Shown: positions 45,534 to 53,794 of the stretch, piece after piece
Numbering within the stretch: the first letter of the stretch is position 1
Layout of the letters: every line of letters begins with the position of its first letter
From: an uncultured Prevotellaceae bacterium
Lineage (GTDB): Bacteria; Bacteroidota; Bacteroidia; Bacteroidales; Bacteroidaceae
Direction of reading: 5' to 3'
Length of the DNA stretch: 57,272 nt
Assembly: GCA_946410305.1 (NCBI GenBank)
Contig: CAMJZV010000021.1
Span: forward strand, 1 to 57,272
Position numbers and translations under genes: made by a program
Notes under the pieces: model-generated
Database searches by the model: none
What the model was told of the DNA's origin: nothing
The model's input: the letters and a program-made list of their open reading frames with translations, nothing else

Positions 45534-46931
45534 ATGAAGAAGTTAATGATATTCTTTTCCGCTACCCTGCTCATGAGCAGTTGCGGACTATACAATAAGT
45601 ACGAGCGCCCTGATAACGTACAGACTCAGGGGCTTGTACGTGATGTGGTGAGCGACGGTGATACTTTGGCTGTGGCTCCACAAGATACGGCTTCGTTTGG
45701 CAATCTGCCGTGGCGTAGCGTATTTACTGACCCACAGTTGCAGGCGCTTATCGAACAGGGTCTGCAGAAGAATGCCAACCTGCAGAATGCCGTGCTGACG
45801 GTGCAGATGTATGAATCTATGCTGAAAGCCTCGAAGCTGGCCTTCCTGCCTGCTATCCAGATTGGCTCTTCCAGTCCGATGGGTTCTATCTCTACGCTCT
45901 ATACTGACCCGTCAGTAACGACAAAAGCATACTCTATTCCAGTATCAGCCAGTTGGACACTTGATCTCTTTGGCAATATTTTGTCGCAGAAGCGTTCTAC
46001 GCAGATGAAGCTACTGGGCATGAAGGACTACCAGATGGCTGTCCGTGCACAGATTATCAGCGGTATAGCTAACGCATACTATACACTGCTGATGCTCGAC
46101 AAGCAGCTGGCTATCGTCACCGAGATGGGTGATATGTCTAAGGAGACATGGGAAATGATGCAGCAGCAGTTTACTCTCGGTCGTGTACGCTCTACCAGCG
46201 TACAGAGTGCTGAGGCTGCCTATCTGTCTACTCAGGCACAGGCTAACGACTTCCGTCGTCAGATTCGCTCTACAGAGAATGCCCTCTGCCTGCTTATCGG
46301 ACAGGCTGGTCAGCAGATTTCTCGCTCTACGCTGGAGGCTCAGTCACTGCCGACCGAGTTCTCTACGGGTGTTGGTGTAGCTCTGTTGCAGAACCGTCCT
46401 GACGTGCACAATGCTGAGATGCAGTTGGCTGCTTGTTTCCACGATGTACAGACAGCTCGTTCACAGTTCTATCCCAACATCACTGTTGGCGCATCTGCAG
46501 CATTTACTAACAGTAATGGTGCGTTGACGCCTGGAAAGTGGCTCACTACCTTGTTTGGTAATCTCACTCAGCCTATTTTCATGCGTGGTGCACTGACTGC
46601 TAACTTGAAAGTATCGAAGATTAAGTACGAGCAGGCCTTCAATACTTGGCAGAACAGCATTCTGCAGGCAGGCAATGAGGTGTCTAATGCACTGACAGGA
46701 TATAAGTACTATGACGATAACTCCAAGTTGGAGAGTCAGCGTGTAGAGATACTTACCAAGAATGTGGAGGATACTCGTGCTCTTTATGAGAGCAAGGGCT
46801 CCAGCTATCTGGAGGTACTCACCGCTCAGACCCAGTTGCTCTCTGCCCAGCTATCTAAGGTCACCGACGACTTCTACAAGATGCAGTCAGTCGTAAGTCT
46901 CTATACGGCACTTGGTGGAGGTGGGAAGTAA
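45534..46931 (+). CDS. outer-membrane efflux channel lipoprotein (OprM/TolC-like)
   Basis: The 465-residue product has a lipoprotein signal (MLLMSSC in TLLMSSCGLYNKYERP) and two OEP repeats (about 60-250 and 270-460). Typical segments are PWRSVFTDPQLQALIEQGLQ, SASWTLDLFGNILSQKRS, GVALLQNRPDVHNAEMQLAA and YESKGSSYLEVLTAQTQLL. It forms the trimeric exit duct for the RND pump. It starts 3 bp after the permease gene. Confidence 0.96.
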   Translation: MKKLMIFFSATLLMSSCGLYNKYERPDNVQTQGLVRDVVSDGDTLAVAPQDTASFGNLPWRSVFTDPQLQALIEQGLQKNANLQNAVLTVQMYESMLKASKLAFLPAIQIGSSSPMGSISTLYTDPSVTTKAYSIPVSASWTLDLFGNILSQKRSTQMKLLGMKDYQMAVRAQIISGIANAYYTLLMLDKQLAIVTEMGDMSKETWEMMQQQFTLGRVRSTSVQSAEAAYLSTQAQANDFRRQIRSTENALCLLIGQAGQQISRSTLEAQSLPTEFSTGVGVALLQNRPDVHNAEMQLAACFHDVQTARSQFYPNITVGASAAFTNSNGALTPGKWLTTLFGNLTQPIFMRGALTANLKVSKIKYEQAFNTWQNSILQAGNEVSNALTGYKYYDDNSKLESQRVEILTKNVEDTRALYESKGSSYLEVLTAQTQLLSAQLSKVTDDFYKMQSVVSLYTALGGGGK

Positions 46932-46936
46932 TATTC

Positions 46937-47033
46937 AATGCTAAATGCATAATGCATAATGCTTAATCGGCTGCGCATTGTGCATGAGGCAATGAATAAT
47001 TATGAATTATGCATTAAGAATTAAGAATTAAGA
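46937..47033. repeat. paired inverted heptamer arrays before lpxA
   Basis: Four AATGCAT-type units (46937-46964) and five units (ATTATGA, ATTATGC, ATTAAGA three times; 46999-47033) flank 34 bp. The left set is roughly the reverse complement of the first units of the right set. The array ends 3 bp before the lpxA ATG. Confidence 0.8.
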
Positions 47034-47036
47034 TTT

Positions 47037-47822
47037 ATGGCAAGTGAAATAAGCCCTAAAGCTGAGGTATCGCCTAAGGCGAAAATCGGCGATAACGTAA
47101 AGATATTCCCCTTTGCATATATCGAAGACGATGTTGAGATTGGTGATGGCTGTATCATCTTCCCCTTTGTCAGCATCTGTTCTGGCACGCGCATGGGTAA
47201 GAGAAACAAGGTACATCAGGGTGCTGTTATCGGTGCCCTGCCACAGGACTTCGAGTTCCGTGGCGAGAAGTCGGAATGCATCATCGGCGACGGCAATGTC
47301 ATCCGTGAGAATGTCGTCATCAACCGTGCCACCCATACTGGTGGACAGACAGTGATTGGTAATGAGAACGTGCTGATGGAGGGTGCTCACATCTCGCATG
47401 ATACCAAGGTGGGCAACTGCTGCGTCTTCGGCTACGGTACAAAGATTGCCGGCGACTGCATCATCGAGGACTATGTCATCTTCTCTTCCAGCGTCATCGA
47501 GAATGCCAAGACGCGCGTGGGAGAGGGAGCTATGATTCAGGCAGGTACTACCTTCTCTGAGGATATCCCACCTTATATTATTGCTACCAAGAAGGGACTA
47601 TATGGTGGTGTGAACTTCGCTGTTGGTCGCCAGCACGGTGTTGACGAGAAGGTGCTCAAGCACATTGCCAACGCCTATCGTCTGGTATTCAATGGCAGTA
47701 GCTCTCTCTTTGATACCATCCTGCAGATTGAGGAACAGGTGCCCTCAGGTCCACAGATTGACCATATCGTGGATTTCCTGAAGACCACACAGGCAGGCAT
47801 CCTTTCTAAGAAAGTCTATTAA
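47037..47822 (+). CDS. lpxA: UDP-N-acetylglucosamine acyltransferase
   Basis: A 261-residue left-handed beta-helix enzyme: hexapeptide repeats (VSPKAKIGDNVKIFPFAYIE, IGDGNVIRENVVINRATH) over about residues 1-190, the catalytic-type His in MEGAHISHDTKVGN, and a C-terminal helical part (VDEKVLKHIANAYRLVF). It starts lipid A synthesis by acylating UDP-GlcNAc. It is not next to lpxD or lpxC here. Only an inverted heptamer array separates it from the efflux operon, so it may be co-transcribed. Confidence 0.93.
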   Translation: MASEISPKAEVSPKAKIGDNVKIFPFAYIEDDVEIGDGCIIFPFVSICSGTRMGKRNKVHQGAVIGALPQDFEFRGEKSECIIGDGNVIRENVVINRATHTGGQTVIGNENVLMEGAHISHDTKVGNCCVFGYGTKIAGDCIIEDYVIFSSSVIENAKTRVGEGAMIQAGTTFSEDIPPYIIATKKGLYGGVNFAVGRQHGVDEKVLKHIANAYRLVFNGSSSLFDTILQIEEQVPSGPQIDHIVDFLKTTQAGILSKKVY

Positions 47823-47833
47823 TTAGGAATACG

Positions 47834-47944
47834 ATGGCTATGAAGAAGAAAATGATGAATTTATTGATGACCGCTATGAGACAATTGGTATTCTCCGTTG
47901 TTCTCTGCGGTGTAGGTGTGTGCACTTCGTGTTCCGATGTATAA
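47834..47944 (+). CDS. tiny lipoprotein-signal-like frame, possible remnant
   Basis: Codes for 36 residues beginning MAMKKKMMNLLMTAMRQ, with a hydrophobic stretch and ending VCTSCSDV. It looks like a bare lipoprotein signal peptide with almost no mature part. It is 11 bp after lpxA. The stop overlaps the start of the next small frame by 8 bp. It could be a real mini-lipoprotein or the front of a decayed gene. Confidence 0.4.
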   Translation: MAMKKKMMNLLMTAMRQLVFSVVLCGVGVCTSCSDV

Positions 47945-48026
47945 CCTATTCGATGAAATGGCAAGCAAGGATATGACGTGGGAGATGCTCAAGGCAATCA
48001 TTGACCAGAGAAATCAGCAAGAATAA
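47937..48026 (+). CDS. tiny frame overlapping the mini-lipoprotein, possible remnant
   Basis: Codes for 29 residues (MYNLFDEMASKDMTWEML then KAIIDQRNQQE), hydrophilic and probably helical. It shares bases with the end of the preceding frame. A single-base shift would join the two into a 64-residue lipoprotein. No family recognised. Confidence 0.35.
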   Translation: MYNLFDEMASKDMTWEMLKAIIDQRNQQE

Positions 48027-48058
48027 AGCGTTTCGTACTGATAGCAGGTCGAAATCAA

Positions 48059-48823
48059 TCAGTAGCTGGCAGTACAAGGTATGCCTGCTGCAATAACACG
48101 GTCGCGGATGGCGTCAAGCTGTTCGCGACTGGCTTTTTCTAATCCTTGGGCAGGCGTCTCACGGTCGATGGTGTATACCATCACCTGCTGGGGCTTGATC
48201 TGCTTGACGACTTCCAGCCACGGGCCAACAAACGCTTCGCCAGTATTGTCGACGCCTTCCCCACGCATGAACATGGTCTGGATGATGATGTGGCCGTTGA
48301 AAGCCTTCATGTGTTCGATGATGGCATTGACATCGTAGGCACCGGTGGGTCGGTCTACCTTATTAATATAGGTGGGGTCTACGGTGTCAAGCTTCAGGAT
48401 GTTGTCATCGACACGCAGTAGGGCGTCGCGCACCTCTGGACGGTGAATCATGGTGGAGTTGCTGAGCACGCAGACCTTCGCGTTGGGACAATACTGGTCG
48501 CGCAGACGGATGGTGTCGTCGATGATCTCAGCGAAATGAGGGTGAGCGGTGGGCTCGCCATTGCCTGCAAAGGTCAGCACGTCGGGCAAATGTCCTTCCG
48601 CCACCATTTTCTGTAGCTGCTCCTCTAACTTCTGGGCTACCAGCTGGCGCGAAGGTCTGGGAAGGGTAGGGCGGCGGTCTTTGTTGAAACCACACTCGCA
48701 GTAGATGCAGTCGAAGGTGCATACCTTGCCGTCGGCAGGCTGCAGGTTGATACCCAGCGAGATGCCGAGACGGCGGCTATGGATAGGCCCGAAAATGGGC
48801 GATGGATAGATAACTGTGCTCAT
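48059..48823 (-). CDS. radical SAM protein
   Basis: A 254-residue enzyme with the iron-sulphur motif CTFDCIYC (CxxxCxxC, about residues 34-41) near the N terminus, FAGNGEPTAHP (SAM-binding GNGEPT) and a TIM-barrel-like remainder. It resembles the COG0731 group of small radical SAM proteins; the reaction is not known to me. It is convergent with the lpxA side and divergent from ftsX, with TAATTTTG about 9 bp before its ATG, again a very short leader. Confidence 0.85.
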   Translation of the reverse strand: MSTVIYPSPIFGPIHSRRLGISLGINLQPADGKVCTFDCIYCECGFNKDRRPTLPRPSRQLVAQKLEEQLQKMVAEGHLPDVLTFAGNGEPTAHPHFAEIIDDTIRLRDQYCPNAKVCVLSNSTMIHRPEVRDALLRVDDNILKLDTVDPTYINKVDRPTGAYDVNAIIEHMKAFNGHIIIQTMFMRGEGVDNTGEAFVGPWLEVVKQIKPQQVMVYTIDRETPAQGLEKASREQLDAIRDRVIAAGIPCTASY

Positions 48824-48859
48824 ATTGTTGGCAAAATTACAAAATATTTCTTAAAACAA

Positions 48860-48891
48860 TTGCTGTGTTTCATAATTATTTTGTAATTTTG
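48860..48891 (+). promoter_or_regulatory. promoter of the ftsX operon
   Basis: TTGC at 48860-48863 (partial -33) and TAATTTTG at 48884-48891, spaced 20 bp. Confidence 0.5.
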
Positions 48892-48923
48892 CACGAAATT
48901 AGGTGTATTACGTCTAAAAATAT

Positions 48924-49802
48924 ATGGGTATAAAACGTAAGAAGGCCCGCAGCCGCAGAGGTTTGCAGGTTGTTACTCTGTGTATAAGTACTGCCATGGT
49001 GCTCGTTTTGTTGGGCATGGTAGTGTTCTTCGTATTGTCGGCACGTAACCTGTCGGCTCACATGAAGGAGAACCTCACAATGACCATCATGCTGAAAGAC
49101 TCGGTGTCGGTAAACGATGCCCATCTGTTCTGTCGTGAACTGTACCACCGTCCCTATTCCCACGATATTGATTATATCAGTCAGGAACAGGCACAGCGCG
49201 AACAAGTAAAAGAACTGGGCAGTGACCCCTCGGAATTCCTGGGTTTTAACCCCTTCCCCGCCACGCTGGAGGTCCGTCTGAAGGCTGACTATGCCTGTCG
49301 TGACTCGCTGAGGTGGATCGTCAAGGAGCTGAAGAAGGATAAGCGCGTCAGTGACCTGGCATATATGGAGGACCTAATGGATAAGGTGAATGTGAACCTC
49401 AGCCGCGTGAGCATCGTCTTGCTGGTGCTGGCTCTGCTGCTGACATTCGTATCGTTCTCGCTGATTAGTAATACGGTACGCCTGAGTGTCTATGCCAACC
49501 GCTTCGTCATCCATACGATGAAACTGGTGGGTGCCTCGTGGGGCTTTATCCGCAAGCCGTTCCTGAAACAAGCGGTAATTGTGGGCGTCATCGCTGCCAT
49601 CATAGCCGTTGTCGTGTTGGGTGTATGCGTCTATGGTCTCTACCTGACGCAACCTGGCGTCCTTGAGATTGTGACATGGGAGGTGCTGGTATTGACAGCT
49701 GCTGCCGTATTCTTGTTCGGCATCATCATCACGGCGCTCTGTGCCTTCCTGGCAGTGAATAAGTTCCTGAAGATGAAGGCACAGGAGCTGTATAAGATTT
49801 AG
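48924..49802 (+). CDS. ftsX: cell division protein FtsX
   Basis: A 292-residue membrane protein with an N-terminal helix (about 17-42), a periplasmic domain (about 45-165) holding LKDSVSVNDAHLFCRELYHR and FLGFNPFPATLEVRLKADY, and three C-terminal helices (about 170-190, 215-240, 255-280). The topology and GFNPFP segment are those of FtsX, which with the ATPase FtsE controls peptidoglycan hydrolases at division. ftsE is not adjacent. It heads the run with the DUF3098 gene, uppP, truB, queA and folK. Confidence 0.93.
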   Translation: MGIKRKKARSRRGLQVVTLCISTAMVLVLLGMVVFFVLSARNLSAHMKENLTMTIMLKDSVSVNDAHLFCRELYHRPYSHDIDYISQEQAQREQVKELGSDPSEFLGFNPFPATLEVRLKADYACRDSLRWIVKELKKDKRVSDLAYMEDLMDKVNVNLSRVSIVLLVLALLLTFVSFSLISNTVRLSVYANRFVIHTMKLVGASWGFIRKPFLKQAVIVGVIAAIIAVVVLGVCVYGLYLTQPGVLEIVTWEVLVLTAAAVFLFGIIITALCAFLAVNKFLKMKAQELYKI

Positions 49803-49825
49803 GAAATAGAAGAAGTTATAGAAAA

Positions 49826-50059
49826 ATGGATAAGAGAGATTTCGCATTTGGTAAAGTGAACTACATACTGCTGGCAGTAGGCATGGCAGTAGTGGTATTG
49901 GGCTTTCTGCTGATGAGTGGCAGTGGCTCGACAGAGACGGCTTACGACCCTGATATCTTCAGTGCCCGACGCATCAAGGTTGCTCCGCTGGTATGTCTGG
50001 CTGGCTTCGTGTCAATGATTTATGCGGTAGTCTACAGAAGTAAAGCAGAGGATAAATAG
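49826..50059 (+). CDS. DUF3098 small membrane protein
   Basis: The 77-residue product has two membrane helices (about 10-30 and 48-68) with FGKVNYILLAVGMAVVVLGF and DIFSARRIKVAPLVCLAGF, which match DUF3098. It is almost always found between ftsX and uppP in this phylum; function unknown. The short gap before it has part of the AGAAGTTAT nonamer. Confidence 0.9.
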   Translation: MDKRDFAFGKVNYILLAVGMAVVVLGFLLMSGSGSTETAYDPDIFSARRIKVAPLVCLAGFVSMIYAVVYRSKAEDK

Positions 50060-50094
50060 TCTAATTATAAATAGTCAAATAGATAATTACTTTG

Positions 50095-50895
50095 ATGAGT
50101 TGGTTTGAAGCACTGATATTGGGAATCATTCAGGGACTGACGGAGTATCTGCCCGTCAGCAGTAGCGGTCACTTGGCTATCGGTCAGGCGCTGTTTGGCA
50201 TGGAGAATGGTGAGGAGAATCTGATGTTCACCGTTGCCGTGCATGTAGCTACCGTACTGTCTACGCTTGTCATTCTGTGGAGCGAGATTGACTGGATCGT
50301 CCGCGGACTGTTTAAGTGTGAACTGAATAAAGAGACGAAATATGCATTGAACATCATTGTGTCGATGATACCTGTCGGCATTGTAGGTGTGTTCTTTAAG
50401 GATTATGTCGAGGAGGTCTTCGGCTCTGGACTGCTGGTGGTAGGTTTCTGCCTTCTCATCACCGCCTCGCTGCTCATCTTCTCCTACTATGCCAAGCCAC
50501 GCCAGAAGGAGCATATCTCTATGAAGGATGCCTTTATCATTGGTCTGGCACAGGCAGTTGCTGTACTGCCAGGTGTGTCACGCTCGGGCAGCACCATTGC
50601 TACCGGTCTGCTGCTGGGCAACAAGAAGGAGTCGCTGGCTCAATTCTCATTCCTCATGGTGATACCCCCCATTTTGGGTGAAGCACTGCTCGACGTGCTG
50701 AAGATGACGAAGGGCGAGAATGTGATGGGCTCTATCGAGGCTCTTCCTCTGGCTGTAGGCTTTGTCTCGGCCTTCCTCTTTGGCTGTCTGGCCTGCAAGT
50801 GGATGATCAACATCGTCAAGAAAGGTAAACTCATCTACTTTGGTATCTATTGTGCCATTGTGGGTGTGGTGACAATCGTCTGCAGCCTGTTGTAA
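50095..50895 (+). CDS. uppP: undecaprenyl-diphosphatase
   Basis: A 266-residue BacA/UppP enzyme with about eight membrane helices. Signatures are [20 protein letters not shown] (catalytic Glu and Ser/His region, about residues 11-30) and [16 protein letters not shown] (about 160-175, catalytic Arg). It recycles undecaprenyl pyrophosphate for cell-wall and polysaccharide synthesis. The ATG at 50095 is chosen over a TTG directly before it. AAATAGTC-type repeats occupy the upstream gap. Confidence 0.97.
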   Translation: MSWFEALILGIIQGLTEYLPVSSSGHLAIGQALFGMENGEENLMFTVAVHVATVLSTLVILWSEIDWIVRGLFKCELNKETKYALNIIVSMIPVGIVGVFFKDYVEEVFGSGLLVVGFCLLITASLLIFSYYAKPRQKEHISMKDAFIIGLAQAVAVLPGVSRSGSTIATGLLLGNKKESLAQFSFLMVIPPILGEALLDVLKMTKGENVMGSIEALPLAVGFVSAFLFGCLACKWMINIVKKGKLIYFGIYCAIVGVVTIVCSLL

Positions 50896-50932
50896 ATCGT
50901 CAAATAGCAAATCGTCAAATAGTCAAATAGTT
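50894..50932. repeat. octamer array between uppP and truB
   Basis: AAATCGTC, AAATAGC, AAATCGTC, AAATAGTC and AAATAGTT begin in the uppP stop codon and end 3 bp before the truB GTG. Copies of AAATAGTC also lie before uppP (about 50053-50082). Confidence 0.75.
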
Positions 50933-50935
50933 AAG

Positions 50936-51643
50936 GTGAACTTCACTGCAGGCGAATATATCTATATCAACAAGCCCTACCGCATGACATCATTCGGTGC
51001 ACTGGCTTATGTGCGCACACGTGTGTCAAAAAAAGTGGGTGTCAAGCGTGTGAAGATGGGTCATGCCGGTACCCTCGACCCGCTGGCTACAGGGGTACTG
51101 ATACTGTGTACGGGCAAGAAGACCAAGGAGATAGAGAGCCTGCAGCTGCATGACAAGGAATATACTGCCACCCTGCAATTGGGTGCCACAACGCCCAGCT
51201 ACGACATGGAGCACGAGGTGGATGCTACCTATCCTACGGCGCACATTACCCGTGAGTTGATAGAACAGGCGCTTACCGGTTTTGTTGGTGACATCCAGCA
51301 GGTCCCACCTGAATACTCTGCCTGTAAGATTGGCGGCGACCGTGCCTACGACCTGATGCGTAAGGGCAAGGAGGTGGCGCTGGCTGCCAAGACGGTGCAC
51401 ATTGACGAGATAGAGCTTACCGACTTCAATGCAGAGACCATGCAGATGAGCATCCGTGTGGTATGTGGCAAAGGTACCTATATCCGTTCGTTGGCCCGCG
51501 ACATTGGCAGGGCACTGCAGAGCGGCGCCTACCTGACAGACCTGTGCCGTACCCGTCTGGGTAGTATCCGCATGGAGGACTGCATCACCATCGATGACTT
51601 CCCCCAGTGGCTGGAACAGCAGACAATCGAAAAAACGGCGTAA
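50936..51643 (+). CDS. truB: tRNA pseudouridine synthase B
   Basis: The 235-residue product has the catalytic motif GHAGTLDPLATGVLILCTG (Asp about 45) and the KGTYIRSLARDIG segment of TruB. It makes pseudouridine 55 in the T loop of tRNAs. The start is GTG at 50936; it gives the usual N terminus (NFTAGEYIYINKP), and no ATG is near. It starts 41 bp after uppP across a tandem array. Confidence 0.96.
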   Translation: MNFTAGEYIYINKPYRMTSFGALAYVRTRVSKKVGVKRVKMGHAGTLDPLATGVLILCTGKKTKEIESLQLHDKEYTATLQLGATTPSYDMEHEVDATYPTAHITRELIEQALTGFVGDIQQVPPEYSACKIGGDRAYDLMRKGKEVALAAKTVHIDEIELTDFNAETMQMSIRVVCGKGTYIRSLARDIGRALQSGAYLTDLCRTRLGSIRMEDCITIDDFPQWLEQQTIEKTA

Positions 51644-51678
51644 TACCGTTACCCTAATATCGTAATAACGTAATAACG
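51641..51678. repeat. octamer array between truB and queA
   Basis: TAATACCG, TTACCC, TAATATCG and TAATAACG twice, beginning in the truB stop codon. The unit is that of the porX upstream array, in the same orientation to the downstream gene. Confidence 0.75.
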
Positions 51679-51688
51679 AAATATAACA

Positions 51689-52831
51689 ATGAAGTTATCA
51701 CAATTCAAATTCAAGTTGCCTGAGGATCAGATAGCCTTGGAGCCTCCCCATCGCGTCTTTGAAAACGAAGACGGTAGCGTGGAGAAAGTGTATCATCGTG
51801 ACGAGTGCCGCCTGATGGTGGTACACCGTAAGAGTCAGACCGTTGACATGTTCCAGAAGGACGCCGACGGCAATGATACCACGGACTTCCTTACCTTCAA
51901 GAATGTTATCGACTACTTCGATGAGGGCGACGTCTTTGTGTTCAACGATACAAAGGTGTTTCCTGCCCGCCTCTTCGGTACTAAGGAGAAGACCGACGCG
52001 AAGATAGAGGTGTTCCTGCTGCGTGAGCTCAACGAAGAGCTGCGCCTGTGGGATGTGCTGGTAGAGCCTGCGCGTAAGATTCGTATCGGTAATAAGCTGT
52101 TCTTCGACGAGGAAGGTCCTATGGTGGCTGAGGTTATCGACAATACCACCAGCCGTGGCCGCACGCTGCGCTTCCTCTATGACTGTCCGCACGACGAGTT
52201 CAAAAGGGAATTGTATGCCCTGGGTTCGGCACCGCTGCCCCGCTATATCGTTGATAAGCGCGAGGCTACAGCCGACGATATGGAGAACTTCCAGACCATC
52301 TATGCCAAGCATGAGGGTGCTGTTACCGCTCCTGCGTCAGGTCTGCACTTCAGCCGTGAACTGATGAAGCGTATGGAGATCCGTGGCATCAACTTCGCGT
52401 TTGTTACAGTACACTGTGGCTTGGGCTGCTTCGATCCTATTGAGGTCGAGGACCTTACCAAGCATAAGATGAGCTCTGAGCAGATGGTGGTGACACCGGA
52501 AGCTTGCGAGATTGTCAACAAGGCTAAAGCCGATGGACGTCATGTCTGTGCAGTGGGCATTAGCACCATGCGTGCCACGGAAACGGCTGTGGGTACTGAC
52601 GGTATGCTGAAGGAGTTTAACGGATGGACCAACAAGTTCATCTTCCCTCCATATGACTTCGGACTGGCTGACGCCATGATAACCAACTTCTATCATTCTG
52701 AGTCGACCATGGTGATGGCCACTGCGGCCTTCGGTGGCTACGACCTCGTGATGAAGGCTTACGATATGGCTGTGCAGAACGGTTATAAGTTCGGTTGCTA
52801 TGGCGATGCCATGCTGATCGTTGATGATTAA
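51689..52831 (+). CDS. queA: tRNA S-adenosylmethionine ribosyltransferase-isomerase
   Basis: The 380-residue product has [20 protein letters not shown] at the start, [33 protein letters not shown] and [16 protein letters not shown], all QueA signatures. It transfers the ribose part of SAM to 7-aminomethyl-7-deazaguanine in tRNA, the penultimate step of queuosine synthesis. It follows truB and is followed by folK after an inserted hairpin repeat. No preQ1 riboswitch is visible before it. Confidence 0.96.
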   Translation: MKLSQFKFKLPEDQIALEPPHRVFENEDGSVEKVYHRDECRLMVVHRKSQTVDMFQKDADGNDTTDFLTFKNVIDYFDEGDVFVFNDTKVFPARLFGTKEKTDAKIEVFLLRELNEELRLWDVLVEPARKIRIGNKLFFDEEGPMVAEVIDNTTSRGRTLRFLYDCPHDEFKRELYALGSAPLPRYIVDKREATADDMENFQTIYAKHEGAVTAPASGLHFSRELMKRMEIRGINFAFVTVHCGLGCFDPIEVEDLTKHKMSSEQMVVTPEACEIVNKAKADGRHVCAVGISTMRATETAVGTDGMLKEFNGWTNKFIFPPYDFGLADAMITNFYHSESTMVMATAAFGGYDLVMKAYDMAVQNGYKFGCYGDAMLIVDD

Positions 52832-52832
52832 C

Positions 52833-52870
52833 AAGCCTACCCCAAACCCCTCCCAAGGGGGAAGGGCTTC
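52833..52870. repeat. GC-rich hairpin element between queA and folK
   Basis: AAGCCTACCCC, then CCCCTCCC-aa-GGGGGAAGGGCTT. It has the AAGCC...GGCTT ends of the cca element. If read from an upstream ATG it would encode [14 protein letters not shown]. Confidence 0.75.
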
Positions 52871-52874
52871 CAGC

Positions 52875-53285
52875 ATGAAGCATGAGGTGTATCTTGGCTT
52901 GGGAACGAACCTTGGTGACAAGGTGCAGAATCTGAAAGATGCCATCAGTCGCATCAGCGATGCGGTCGGTCGGATTCTTCGCCAATCGTCGTTTATCGAG
53001 ACGGAACCGTGGGGCTTTGAGTCTGAGAATACATTTCTTAATGCCGTCGTCTGCTGTGAGACGGAGAAGACACCCCGCGAGGTACTGCTGTTGACGCAAC
53101 AGATAGAACGTGATATGGGTCGTAAGCAGAAAAGTGTGTCCGTCGGTTATGTCGACAGACCTATCGACATCGATATCCTGCTCTATGACGACCTGACGGT
53201 TGACGAGCCCGACCTTAAGATACCGCATCCATTGATGCACCAGCGCGACTTCGTGATGATACCGCTGGAAGAGATTAAAAAATAA
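52875..53285 (+). CDS. folK: 2-amino-4-hydroxy-6-hydroxymethyldihydropteridine pyrophosphokinase
   Basis: The 136-residue HPPK has YLGLGTNLGDKVQNL, FIETEPWGFESENTFLNAV and the catalytic stretch RPIDIDILLYDDL (paired Asp that bind magnesium). It pyrophosphorylates the pterin in folate synthesis. An upstream in-frame ATG at 52821 would add 18 residues made by the hairpin repeat and overlap queA; I prefer the ATG at 52875, which gives the family N terminus. Confidence 0.95.
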   Translation: MKHEVYLGLGTNLGDKVQNLKDAISRISDAVGRILRQSSFIETEPWGFESENTFLNAVVCCETEKTPREVLLLTQQIERDMGRKQKSVSVGYVDRPIDIDILLYDDLTVDEPDLKIPHPLMHQRDFVMIPLEEIKK

Positions 53286-53311
53286 TAAAGCCCTGCAGTC
53301 GCAGGGCTTTA
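53286..53311. terminator. bidirectional terminator between folK and rpsO
   Basis: TAAAGCCCTGC (53286-53296), loop AGTC, GCAGGGCTTTA (53301-53311): an 11-bp perfect stem with A/T runs on both sides. Confidence 0.8.
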
Positions 53312-53332
53312 TCGTTTCTTGTTGTTCTCGTA

Positions 53333-53602
53333 TTACTTACGCAGGCCGAGAGCCTTGATAAGGTTACGATAACGGTTGATGTCCTTGTTGTAAAGGTACT
53401 TAAGGAGCTTACGACGACGACCTACCAGCTTGGTCAGTGAACGAGCGGTACCGAAGTCCTTGTGGTTCTTCTTCAGATGCTCGGTGAGGTGCTGAATACG
53501 ATAGGTGAACAGTGCTACCTGGCTCTCTACAGAACCGGTGTCCTTAGCGTCCTTGCCATACTGGCCGAAGATCTCGACCTTCTTAGCTTGATCTAAATAC
53601 AT
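53333..53602 (-). CDS. rpsO: 30S ribosomal protein S15
   Basis: The 89-residue product has the S15 core DTGSVESQVALFTYRIQHLT, HKDFGTARSLTKLVGRRRK and LLKYLYNKDINRYRNLI. It binds 16S rRNA early in small-subunit assembly. The ATG at 53602 is chosen by the family N terminus (MYLDQAKKVEIF). The predicted leader is about 105 nt, long for this genome, and could hold an autoregulatory structure. Confidence 0.98.
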   Translation of the reverse strand: MYLDQAKKVEIFGQYGKDAKDTGSVESQVALFTYRIQHLTEHLKKNHKDFGTARSLTKLVGRRRKLLKYLYNKDINRYRNLIKALGLRK

Positions 53603-53712
53603 GTTTTTTTTGTGATTAAATGATTGCAATAACATCTTTCAGACGCATCAGCCTGCCTAATCACAGGGCGGTTTACGTCATCAAATGCTCCGGATTTTCC
53701 GAAATGCGGCTG

Positions 53713-53744
53713 CAAAGGTACAACTTTTTTGCAAAACCAACAAA
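53713..53744 (-). promoter_or_regulatory. rpsO promoter
   Basis: Coding strand TTTG (53741-53744), 20 bp, TACCTTTG (53713-53720). Confidence 0.7.
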
Positions 53745-53762
53745 TATTTCGAAGAAAATGTG

Positions 53763-53770
53763 TACCTTTG
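53763..53770 (+). promoter_or_regulatory. predicted typA -7 box
   Basis: TACCTTTG, 25 bp before the ATG. No good TTTG at 20 bp spacing upstream. Confidence 0.5.
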
Positions 53771-53794
53771 CACCCGAAATTACGTAGTTTTATT

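Noticed and set aside
51644..51688. preQ1 riboswitch before queA
   Set aside because: The gap is only 45 bp and is filled by an octamer array; no stem-loop with A-rich tail is visible.
52821..52874. N-terminal extension of folK from the upstream ATG
   Set aside because: The extra 18 residues come from an inserted hairpin repeat and overlap queA; the internal ATG gives the family N terminus.
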